Positions 39,660 through 51,489 of a stretch of DNA of 64,000 nucleotides are shown here, one piece after another. The translations under genes were made by a program, and so were the position numbers. Source of the DNA: Cheilinus undulatus. Its lineage: Eukaryota; Chordata; Actinopteri; Labriformes; Labridae. The stretch lies in the NCBI RefSeq assembly GCF_018320785.1, contig NC_054866.1, positions 29,737,000 to 29,800,999 on the forward strand, in the 5' to 3' direction. Within the stretch, counting starts at the first letter, position 1. Each line of letters starts with the position of its first letter. The notes under the pieces are model-generated. The model was given only the letters and a program-made list of their open reading frames with translations. It did no database searches and was not told the DNA's origin.

Positions 39660-42600
39660 GTTGCAGGTTGAGGTCACAGCAGGTGGGCAGAGGTTTTTCT
39701 CAACGTCCAACTTTTTCATATAGTCATGGAGCAGCGGTCAAGGCACGCTGGTGCCACATTAAACATTACCTCCTCTCTCTGTCTTTCTCGGGCCCTTTCT
39801 TGCTCCACTCTGAGTTTGTTACCAACCCTCATCCAAACAGTGACAGGTCTGACTGCCTTCCCCCTCCCTCTTTAACACCTCCCACCTCTAGCGTCCATCA
39901 TTCACTCAATCCTTTATTCTTCTCCTCATAGAGACAGGCGCACCCTGTGCACTACTTTCTCACCTGCCAGACAGGTTTTATTGTGGCAGCCAGGGCTTGT
40001 TTCTAGGCATGGAGCTCAATTGGGGTTCAAGTAACACCAGGTAACAGGGCCTAGGGACCCAAAATGTCTTCCTCATCACAAAGAACGACCATTTAACATC
40101 TTACCCAGTTTTACTTGTGTAGTTGCAGAGTACTCTTGAAAAGGGATCTCAGGAGCTGTTTGTTTCCCTGTAAAAACAAAGAGTTCAATTTTTGAGCTAC
40201 ACTTACCTCCTTATTGTTAATGTAATTATGGAACAAAAGATGCATGCTGCTGTAAAAAACAAAACAAAAAAAAACAGGCATAATTGGAGAAATGACCACT
40301 TGCTGCACACAGTACATCAATTCCCTATAGATCCCTCACACTCCCTGCAACATTTTCATTTTAAAACTATCTTGTTAATCAGTGGTTCTTAACGGGTGGT
40401 TCAGGACCCAAAAGCAGGTCATGAATCTGCATGGAAAAGCCCAAAGCAGACAGATGCTTCCATTGAGTTTATTTTATTCTGTTTTTTTTTAATAACAATT
40501 AAGTTTTGGTAGTTTTCTCAAGATTTCCAACTATTTATCTCATTATTTCAGGATAGAAGTAAAAAAAATCCAACCCAGCTCTACCTGACCTTATGTATGT
40601 TTTCTCCAAGCCTAGCCAATTAACTTTATTTAGGTGCCAAGCCATTATTTTTAATAAGTAGGTGTTTAAAATAAAAGTTTTTAAAATACATTACTGTATT
40701 GTTTTAATGACAATCTGTTCAAAGTCAAACACAGAAGCACAAGTTTTATAGGTGTGGCTCATTATTGTTATTAAGTGATGCTGACAAGTAGACACACACA
40801 CATCACTGCACTGTCCTTTGCAACATCCGTTGTTTATCTGCTGCTGTGAATAAAACAGGAAAATCAATTGTTTCTCATGGGGTAAATTTAACATATATGA
40901 CAGTTGAAGGTATAAATGCCCATTTATAAAATTCAGATTTATACAAACATTTTTATGACACCAGGTGCTACAAAATAAACTTTTAGAAAAAGTCAATGAT
41001 TGACAGACCTTAAAATTCTAATTATACAAAGTTAGACATAATTAAAGAACAGCCTCAGGTAAATTTTACCTGATGGCAGTTCTAGGTTTAAAAGACTTCT
41101 TAATTCAGGAAACATGACCAGAGGATTTGGGCAGCACATCTCTTAATTTGTGCAGTGTCTGCACTGAGGTAAATTGTTTTGAAGTACAAAAATCAGAAGA
41201 AATTTAAGACAAGTTGCCAAAAAACTCACAAAAAGGTAAAACATCATAATGCTGCCGAATCTTTGACTCGACCCAGCCCAGGCTTGAGGGGAGGGGTAAG
41301 GGTCCTGGCCAGATCCTGATCTGGGTCACAGGCCATGTGGAGCCAGTCTCGGTCTAGGGTAGAGAATCTAACCTCTATCTCAGTATAACAAAGATGGCTT
41401 TCTCATGACAATGCACTCATTTTCTCGAGGTGTCTAAAAACAACTCAAATACACATCACCACTGGAAAGAATAAAAATAAAATTGATGCATGCCCTCCCA
41501 GGGCTACTGCAATCTTAAACATGTTTTTTGTCCTGCCACTTTATACTGTCATATGTTTTGTTCCATCTAAGGCCCAATCTGCAACATTTTCCATTAAATT
41601 AATTTGTGTGATTAAATTTGTTGTCAGTGGAGTCCTGAGACCAATTAGAATCTATATTTCAGCATTTTAATCAAGATGTAAATTTTACCACAAAAACTGT
41701 ATGTGGTCAGGATAAGGAAAAGCTCATGAAAAAACACCTTTCTAATCATATTCAGGAAATAAATCTAATTGGTGTGGCATCTTCTTTGAAATGCTTTGTA
41801 ACTCGCCAAGGGTGTTGCTGTTGTAGGTGTTTACAGAAAGAAGCTGTCTCTGAGCTTCCTATAAAGTCTTTTCCACCTGAAATTTCTGGACCTGTAGTCT
41901 TTAGTCCTGTCTTGGTTTACATGTTTCCCTTCCATGTGCTCTCAAGCTCCTCTTTCGATCACACAGCCTGAGACTGAGACTGATCGCATTTACTTTCACT
42001 TTCTGCTCACAACACATTAACATAATGGTTCGCACACAAGTACTCCTCAAGGTCTATAGTGATCTGACATGGCTAATCCTTTACTGTGTCCTCTTTTCTT
42101 AAGCAAAACTGTTTATGTTGGAACAACTGCAGAATGGTTGATCTTGATTTTCTTGTCTATTAAAAGCTATTTATAACAAATTAAGTGAATATAGGGCATT
42201 ATAGCCCTGAGGTTGAAAGCACATGCCACATAACCACAGCGCCCCAGATACAAAGCAGTTGAGAGCCATTTGAGGCCTCTTATCCCCCTCTTTCCAAGAA
42301 TGTTAACAGTGCTGCACTCCTACATAAAGAAGTAAAAAGATAAGTTATATCAGCTGACATTACACATAATTTAGTAATTTTAGCCCGTGTTGGTCATCTG
42401 GGTGCTATGGGTTTATATGGTCAAATCTTTAGCGTCAAAATAAGTGTAAATTTCTCATTACTAAAGGCGTGTTAGTGTATGAAAAGCATCAGAATGACTC
42501 AGCAATGACAGCAGTTTTGTTTCTGTTAAAATTAAATAAAAAATGTATCACTGAAACAGGTTATCACTCTTTGTGTGTGTGCATTTACCAGGAACTAAAT

Positions 42601-45600
42601 CTTGAATAGTCTCATGTGAAGAGGAGGTGAGAAACAGAAGGGGAAACTGAAGTCACTTGTTTGTGGATATGATTAGGAGAAAAGCAATTCCAAGAACTGA
42701 AAAGCAGGTTAAAATAACTCAAACACTGACTTCTTGATAAATGCTTTAAAAAGAGTTAAAGAAAAACAGTTATTACCCAGATGCTTTTTCTCCAACTTAT
42801 ACGGCATTTTATGCTGTATCTTGCTGAAATGCAACCTATCAAGGTGGTTTTAAATAAAGAATAGCAAACTTTAGATTAGCATGCAGATAGTCAGAGTTTA
42901 TGCTTTTATTTATGAGACAAATACCTTGTGAAGGTGTAATTTAGTTGTATTTAGTTTCAAAACAAACAGGGGAAATGATTGCATTAGGTTTAGTCTAAAC
43001 TTAAAAAAATAGATTGTTTTGTTGATTTTAGTTTGATTAACAATAAATATTCCCTTTGTTTTAGGGAACACTGCTGTTAATCCATCCTCTTTGGCATCAT
43101 TACGGAAAAGTGTTTAGTAGAAATCACAAGAAAATTTGGTGGAAAAGCACATAAATGCTATTTTAAGGCCTTCTTAAGAGATCTTTGCATAAATAGTGCA
43201 TCATCATGCAAAGGAAATTGTGGTTTTGCCTTTCCTGGAGAATGCCAAGAAGTCACTTTTGGATAAACTTATTCAAATGACACTTCCATCAGACATGAAA
43301 AATAGATTTTTATCTTACATTTCCATTAAATCAACACCACACTTTAACATAGAAAACCTGTACAGGAGAAATAACTAACCAATTATTTAAATGATGTGTC
43401 AGTGCAAGAGATGAGGTAGGCAGACATGACACTGTGGCTACTGTGGTTTGACTAAACTACTGTCTGATGAATTATTTAATTAATTCATCTTCTTTAATGA
43501 TTCACTTGAGTTCACACAGAGTACTGGGTTGTTTCTGTTAGTGAACGCAATGTTCAGAAGGGTTTCAGGATTTATAATTCTAGGTAACACCCACAAAGCC
43601 TGAATCATCACTCCTTTCCCAGCAGGTGTAGCTGTGTATTCTGCTGTTGGGACACAAGAGTCACACAGAGACTCTCTTTATACACATCACTGAAAACACA
43701 AAAAACACAGAACATTCATAAAACAGTGTTTTTACCTGATAGGAGGCCAGGGTATACAGAAAATTTAATACTTTTAAGACCTTTATCAAGACTCAAGACC
43801 CTCTTCATGCATTTTAAGACTCTATAGAATCTTCATTTTCTAACCCGTTACATTAACAACAGTTATGTGTTGGTTCTGCGCCAAAGGTAAGACAAAAATG
43901 TGACCACAAGGGAAAGAAAATGCAGGTGGGATTTCTTAGTGTAATGTGCAAATTAGGCTTTCTTGGAGTATTTTGAGATTTGACTAATGAAATGTCTTTT
44001 TTTTTTTTTTTTTTTTACTTAAATGGACTAAAAGTTGTTATACCACAATCAAGAGGTATTTATTTACAAGTTTTGCACTGCAGTTAAAGTTAAAAAGTAG
44101 AACAGCATACATTTAGCTATTAAGAAAAAAAAATACAAGCCAAAAATGCACAGGGTACTTGTAATACTTATTTTTAATTTTCTGATCTAAAAGCGGTAAT
44201 GTGTCAATGATCACTCTACTGTGGTAGCTGATCAGCAGTAGCTCAGTTTAATTAATTTATATTAATTCTAATATTTTATGTCCATAAGTCTATGCGGCTT
44301 CACAGGCCAGTAAGATTTTCAATCAATCTCATGTTTTACATCCTGATTATGAACTGCTGTCCTCTGCTAAGAGGTTCAGTCTCTCCCAGTGTAGATTGAA
44401 CAGGTTTAAAATTAATTTATTCCTGTGTCTATAAAGCTCTTAAATAGCAACAATTAAGGCAGAAATGGCAATGGGCAGGACTACAGTGATTTCCCTTGCA
44501 TTTAGTAGTGGTACCCCGACAATCTAATGGTGTTTATATTCTAGATTTTTGTGTGTGGAGGGGTTCTTTATTGATACTCACTGTCTCATGTCAGAGTGTT
44601 TTTAATGTGGTGTAATCCAACTAACTGTTGTCTATGGCTGCAGCATGGCTGAATTGACGAACATCTCTCTGTGGGACAATAAAATGAATCTCATCTTATG
44701 GCATATGAGAAAAATTTCTATGGGAAACACATTGTAAAGGTAAACTTACATAATTATAGTATGATAAATAAAATCCTCCATTATTGAAGACACCAGCACC
44801 ATAAAAAGGACACAGGTTGTGCCTTATGGGTGAGGGGCGGAGTGGGGGGGTGGGGGTAGGTATAAATAAAAGGATTAAGGTAATTGCCTTTTTTTCTTTA
44901 AACTGGTTGTTTTGTTTCTTAAACATATTCATTGAATGATCCCATCACAAAAGATTGGGAATTTCCACATTTTTGATACTTTTTGCAGATGTTAGAGTGA
45001 TACAATCTTTAATATACTAATGATTGAAAGTATCATGAAGTACCAAAACTTCATCTTTTTTAAGTGACAGGTTTGCAGGAGAGAAATGAACCCATCAAAA
45101 ACTGCTTGTAAACTCCAGTAAAGTTTCTGAATTGCACAAAACCACTGGTGGTATTTACAGACAGAGTCCAGACAGTGTGCAGGAGATAGCAAGAAATTTA
45201 TGGTGATCAAAAACAACAATTGCTCATCATTGGGTGCCTAACACTTCCATTTTTGTGGCTGTGGTATCAAAACAAGTATCTATGTTGATTAAGTTTTAAT
45301 AATATTATACTGAAGCTTCAAATTCTGGTATTGTCTGTCTGTATTGTTGGCTGACCTTTTTCTTCTCACAGTCATCTCGACCTATGATCTTTGCACAAAC
45401 CACTCAAAAGGCAGGTAACCACAACTGACACAGACAACCACAGAGAAAGATGAAGTTTTATAGGCATGCTGAAAGCTAAAAAGACAAGATATGTATGCAC
45501 TTTTCTGTGTTTGGCAGTACATTTTTCATTCTAAAATGCCTCCCTTATCTCCCTTATAATGCCCAAAATGAAAGTAATTCAAAGGGGAATCTCTGGAGGC
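39660..45600. other. Intergenic between divergent tmprss13 and il10ra
   Basis: The two genes are transcribed away from each other, so both promoters lie here. No coding exon could be supported. It holds a single hAT-like end near 40380 ('cagtggttcttaacgggtgg'), a tRNA-SINE-like scrap near 42205-42300, a poly(T) run at 43997-44016 and a short LINE-type tail at about 44640-44697 ('ctctctgtgggacaataaaa'). No TATA box or clear CpG island was recognised. Confidence 0.5.
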
Positions 45601-46113
45601 TTCCCCTTTTTGGCTGTGTAAAGTTTTTTTCTTTTTTTTGTTCTTTCTGAATGCTCTTGCCACAGATGACTGTACACCAGTAACCTACTGAAAGTGTGGA
45701 AAGGGGAAAAGAATAAAAACAAAGGGGAAGGAAAAGTTTTGGGTGAGAAAGAGAACTACCACCAGCACGTCACTGAACTGCTAGCAACAGGACGCACGTC
45801 ATGTGAGAGGGAGGAGAGCTGAGTGAGAGAAGAGAACGGTTGGGGAGAACTATGTAAATTCAGACATTAGGGGAAAAACTAGCTGCCTCTTCTTATTGCT
45901 CCTACAGGTTGACAAATCAGCTAGAGAACAGCTGCTCTACAACATCAAACATTTATCAACTCACCCATGTTAGCTTGAAGATACACAGAGGTGTGAGAGA
46001 GGAAAACATGTCTGTGAGGTCTAATTTGCCTTATTGTTAAATGGAATGACAGAGTTTTTGACAGTTGCTGTGTGGATTATAAGCGACTGATCGGAGCTGA
46101 CCAGATACTGGAG

Positions 46114-49100
46114 ATGGCTGGCAAGAAGACATTTCTTGCCTTCCTGATGATCATTATAACCTGTGTGTCAGGTAATTATGACTTTTAAGACAACTTTTTT
46201 GTGATGTATGTTTAGTTGGTCTTGTTTTTAATAAGACAAAACACTCTACAGTTATGCAAAAACATCAGGATATCTTTATGGTTTCGTTGGAGTCATCAAT
46301 TCCTGTGAAAATGTTGGTAAAAAAAAATCTGTTATGACAAAAGCAAAATTCTTAACAACTATGCTGTTTCTGTAATGGAGGCATGAGTGGGGAAAAATTA
46401 CCTATTTGAGTCAAATATCTTCCAGAGGTTTACAGTGAGGGGAAAATATCTCATTTTTGATTCTTTGAAAAAGCCCATCATGTCACTAAGCTCAGAGATC
46501 CCATAAATAATTTGCAAGATTACTGTATTTCGTCAACTTCCTTTTTTCCACTTAACCACATGCTTTACAAAGCATGTTAGTGAGACAGTAACATTTTGAA
46601 CACTTGCTAAATATGTGTAGTACATTCTGAAATATTAATAGTTTAAATGTCTTCTTTCCTATTTATACAATATCAGCTGAACAAAGTGTTAATGATCTTA
46701 CAATGAACAACAAATGTAAATCATAAATCCTCTTTTTTTTTGGCAGGTCTTGAAATCCCTAAGCCTGAAAAACTGACGCTGGATATTATGGATGGGGAGG
46801 TGATAGCACTTTGGGATGATCCAGAGGGCCGGCCTTTAAACTCCAAATACAATGTAGAAATGGCAAAGTGAGTTTCACTTCAAATATCTATGATACCAAT
46901 TCAGAATTAAAGTGGCCTATCAACATACTTTTCCTTTTTTTTTTAATTTCATACCATCCTCTGTTTGTTGCTTTATTGCTGCAGTACTGGTTATGAAAAA
47001 AAATTGCCATCAGCTCATATTATAAACTTGGGGAAGCAGCTGTTTGCTGAGTGTGCTATTTATTGAAGTACTGGTACTGGATATACTTCAATTTAAAGCT
47101 TTAAACAAGGGCTGTCAAGCCATTCAATTTTTAATTGTGGATAACAGTTAATCCACCATATTTAAACCTTCATCATATTTAAACCTTTTTTTTATTGTAC
47201 TGTCCAAAACTAAGGGTAATTGATTTCCTGTTTGGATACAGATCTGCTTTTATCTTGAAAGAAAATAAGCAGTGTTGGGTAGCGTTACTTTTGAACCTAA
47301 CTCGTTAGATTACTGCGTTACATACTGAGAAAAGTAATTTGTTACGTTACTGCGTTACCTACTTCTAAAACTAATGCGTTAGAGAACTTTTGCGTTACTA
47401 AATATTAAAAACCTTTAGCCATTCATTCCACGACCACTCATCTGCATTTAAATGTGCAGACTGTAATGCCAACGTACAGCGTAATTTACAGCCCACAATC
47501 TGTATTTCTGCAGCCTGAGAACACTGCTAACAGACAGGAGAACATTTACCGCTCTTTAACATGCTCACAATCAGACAACAAGCAGACAGAATCACTCAAA
47601 CACTGCGTAATAGCGCTTGATTGGAACAGCTGCACATCTGATTCAATGAAAGCAAACGGAGCTTTTAAACTTAGGTTTCACCAGGATGCTGTTCTTGTCC
47701 CTTTCATCCAAAAATCCATCATAATGGGGATAATTCCAGAGTGGCCTGCTGTCCTCTCTGTAATCTTGCTGTCTGTAAACAAGCTAACAATGCACGCGTA
47801 ATGGCACAGAATGTTTACCTTCCACTGGCACATGCCAACGTGACTACAGGAAGAGAGAAGGACAAACAGCTGATGCTTCAAGGAGCTTCTTTTTTTCTTT
47901 CTCTCTTTTTTGAAGCCACGGAAGTGAGAGGAAATTTGGGATTTTTCTTTCAGTAACGGATTACTTTTATGAAAATGTAACTAATAACGGGATTACTTGA
48001 ATTGTAAAACTAACGCGTTACGTTTCTCATTACTCCAAAAAAGTAATCTGAGTACTCTAACAGATTACTTTGTAACACGTTACCCCCAACACTGAAAATA
48101 AGGAACTTCAGGTAGACATGGCATTAATTTGACCATGGAAAAAGGAATGTGTTATGGATTGTAAGAGGAAATAAAGCAGCAGTAAAAAGGTAAATGTTTA
48201 ACAATACAAGTTATTAAACAGAGTTTGTTTATGTGAAATGACACATCATAGAGCCGTACTTAATTTACATCACTGTGTCTGCAGGGAGACACTGCAGCGG
48301 CTAACTAAACTGTGCAGAAAGGGACAATAAAGCATATGGTTGATGTGATTAAAAAATTAATACACTAATCATGAACTTTATCTAATTGCAGATAATGCAT
48401 TAACGCTGACAACCCTCCACCAAACCACCTTTCAGTTGGTAACAGGTGTATTCTCTGCCCACAGGTACAACAGTGAATGGGCCAAGGTGGAAGGCTGCAC
48501 AGGGATTATGAGGAACTACTGTGACCTGAGTAGCCTTATACATGACTACAGTGCTGCCTACAAAGTCAGAGTCCAGCTGGTCACAGCAGATGGTGTCTCC
48601 AAGTGGACGGTTAAGCTAAAATTTCTCCCAAACAAAAGTAAGTTTACAGTTTCATAGAAATCAGTGTAGCATATTCAAAACATACTTTAGCTGCTTTAAC
48701 TGTAATTAAGGTTTACTATGCCATTTTTTCTTACCTTACTTGTTTCCTACAGGTGAGTTGAGCCCTCCCTCCTTCACTTTGTGGGCTACTTCCAGCACTC
48801 TAAAGCTTTATATACATCAGAAGCCCATTCTGAAAAAACTCTTTCCTTACGGCGTCATCTACACCATCTACTTGGAGGAGATAGGAGAGGAAAATAAGGT
48901 GGGCATCAGAAAAAGATGTAAGGGCACAGAACCTGAAGATAAGGACTTTTTGTAGCACTCTGAATGAAATTCTTAGCAATGACTTTTAATAGAAAAAGTT
49001 GACTAAAATCCATTTATGTTCTGATGAGAAACAGACAAAAGCAAGTTTGACTTAGAAGTCAGTCCTTTATGAATAGGAGGTACCCCAGAATTTATGTCAA

Positions 49101-51369
49101 AACACTGTGTGGGCATTGTTTCAATGAACAATAATCCAATTAAATAAATTTCAAAATTCGTAATGCCTTTCTTACCTGTAAATGAAATCCCTTCTCATTT
49201 AGGTCCATACTTTTCAGTGTAAAATATGATGTAAAAAGGCTTAAACTACATGTTAATTTCCCTCCACAGACTACAACAGCCTACCTGAAAGATGATGCTG
49301 AGGATGAAGAGAGGAGTACAGCTTTTACTTCGCTTCACTGGGGACGGGAGTACTGTGTCAGCATCAAGGTCGAGGGCAGCGGTGCTCTCTCCACCAGCAC
49401 CATGTCAACGAAACAGTGTCTGCAGCTACCAGAGCAAGGTACAAGCAACAAAGCAATGATTATGACAGCAGCTGATAGGAATTAGAGATGGTTGAATCAA
49501 ATGAGATAATACATAGTACTAAGGTAATATTTCCATGACATTTGCTGCAAACAAGCTACTAAAATACAGTTAGTCATTCTACAGTTAGTAGTTTGTTCAT
49601 TATGTCAAAAGATCCATTCTATTCTCATACCTGTCAGGTAAACATAAAGTCACAGCCAGGCTCTGGTTAGCTTAGCTTCAGAATACATCAAACAGTGAAA
49701 ACAGGCTAGCTTTCTCTGCTAACTGGTAGCAATATCTGCCCACTGGTGCTGCTGACATTCCTATTAGCCATACTGTAGCTCAGTTACCTAAATCAAGCAT
49801 ACATGTCACTGTAAAATGTAATCTCTCACGCACTTTAAAGCTAACCAGCAATAAATATGGATAATTTTCACATCTTGTAAGCTAAATACAAGGCATAAAA
49901 ACAAGAATGCAGTGCACAACAGCAGGCCTATTATTTTCTTTTTGACTTCTTGTGTTTGCATTTCCGATTTTGCTTAGTGAAGCTAGCTAGCTAGCAGGTG
50001 GCAGCTCAGACCTTCAATCCTCCTTTCAACAGATAGCCAGAAAGGCTCACTGTCTTACAAAACTATTGATCTAGAACTTTAATTCAATGTTTATGAGCAA
50101 TGAAAACTCTGCTCCATTATGATATAGAATCATCTCTAGCCTTTTATGTACAACAACCTCACTTATCCAAAGTTATCCCTTGTTTTGTTCCATCCAGAAT
50201 GGTTCATAATTGCTGTATCATCCCTATCTACAATGGGTGTCCTGGCTGTTGTGGCCATTATGGCTGCCTTCCTCCTTTGTTACCTGAAACGGCCTGAGAA
50301 AACACCTGCTGCATTGGTGAGTGTATTCAATAAAGGGACACTGGGACTATACATCTGAGGTTGTTGGTTGGCTGTAACTAATTTTGTTCCTGACTGGGAC
50401 ATTATATACCAATGAAAATGAAGTTAACCTGTGTTCCATTTCCCACTTCAGAAATCCCCTGTCAGTGGGTGGCTTCCACTCTCAGTTGGAGACGGAGCAA
50501 TGGAGGTTGTTACAGACAAAGGTTGGTTCCTATCCAAATACAGAAGTGAAATAGAAAACACTCTCGAAGGCCCAGAGACACATGTGACCATAGCAGAGGA
50601 CAATGGAGAGGAGGACAGAAGGACAAGCATGGACAGTGGGGTCAGCATAGAGTCCAATTCTGCAAGAAGCAGCAAGGGAAGTCCTCCATCAAGACAAGAG
50701 GACAGTGGCTGTGGGAGCTTAGCAGGATCAGAGAGCTCCACGAGTAGTCACACAGAATTCCCCCTGAAGGATGAAAGGACTGATACAGACACTGGGAGAA
50801 AGAGGGAGGATAGTGGTGTCAGTCTAGGCTGCCGGCTTGGGTCTACTTGCTTGAATCTGGATGGACAGGACAATGAGTGTCTGAAGGAGGTGGTATCTGG
50901 AGGTGATTACAGAAGCCAGAGCCCTTCTAGTGTTCAGATTCAAGTCTGTAATGTCAAGGAAGACTTTAAACTTCCTGACTTGGCTGAAGTGATCACAGGC
51001 TACAGGGCGGTGCCTCAATCCTGTATCTGCTCAGGAGCAGGTCAGTGCACCTGGTGCCATCAACAAGGACTTTATGGAGCTGAAGTTATCAAGCAATACA
51101 GAGCTCTGTGTATTGAAAACGGACTACTGAGTAGCAAAAGTGCCCTTGTGGACTCTTACAACAAAGGGATAACATTTTCCAGTTATTCCCCAAAAACACA
51201 AATGGACACAGTCATGATAAATGACTTAGAACCCACTTTTATACAACTAAATGAGACTTTCCCTCTGCTGACAGCGTTGACACCACTGCCCCTTGTGGAG
51301 GGAGGACAAGATTTTAACACGAACAATGTGTCACTCTCTCTCTGTGATGTACAACTAATAACTGACTAA
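46114..51369 (+). CDS. il10ra: Interleukin-10 receptor alpha chain (CRFB7)
   Basis: Class II cytokine receptor that binds IL-10 and, with the CRFB4/IL10RB chain, signals through JAK1/TYK2 and STAT3. Coding exons: 46114-46171, 46747-46867, 48465-48637, 48753-48898, 49270-49438, 50198-50316, 50452-51369; all GT-AG with matching phases, 1704 nt, 567 residues. Exon 1 is the signal peptide (MAGKKTFLAFLMIIITCVS). Exons 2-3 and 4-5 form two fibronectin-III-like domains, with Cys pairs in VEGCTGIMRNYCDL and YCVSIKVEG...KQC. Exon 6 encodes the membrane helix (about 224-251). Exon 7 is the cytoplasmic tail: LPLS near the membrane (270-273, possible JAK1 box), three Glu/Asp-rich DSG motifs including DSGCGS (346-351), and one YxxQ motif, YRSQ (415-418). 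The seven-exon layout, the DSG motifs and the neighbours identify IL10RA rather than another CRFB receptor. Confidence 0.88.
47270..48094. mobile_element. Non-autonomous hAT transposon, 825 bp, with 8-bp TSD
   Basis: It starts CAGTGTTGGGTAGCGTTAC and ends in the inverse of CAGTGTTGGGGGTAACG, with terminal and subterminal 'taacg(c)gttac' words on both sides. Perfect 8-bp duplications AAAATAAG flank it at 47262-47269 and 48095-48102. The ends are those of a common vertebrate hAT family. The interior has a 115-residue open frame without transposase features. It lies in il10ra intron 2. Confidence 0.9.
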
Positions 51370-51475
51370 CACACTGAGGAATGAAGCAGTGCTATTTATA
51401 AATGTCTAAGTGCTATGTCCATCGAAGCAATACACACCTACTTTTCCAACATGACACACTCCATGTGTAAAATGA

Positions 51476-51481
51476 AATAAA
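51476..51481 (+). promoter_or_regulatory. il10ra proximal polyadenylation signal (AATAAA)
   Basis: Canonical AATAAA 107 nt after the il10ra stop codon on the coding strand. It would give a short 3' UTR that leaves out the AU-rich segment near 52080-52180. Confidence 0.55.
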
Positions 51482-51489
51482 AGCTTTAT

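Noticed and set aside
47454-47801. 115-residue plus-strand open frame within il10ra intron 2
   Set aside because: It lies wholly inside the hAT element at 47270-48094 and lacks any transposase feature.
50998-51108. GYRAV and QYRAL as STAT3 docking sites in the IL10RA tail
   Set aside because: Neither has Gln at +3, so they do not fit YxxQ; kept only as positional counterparts of the human sites.
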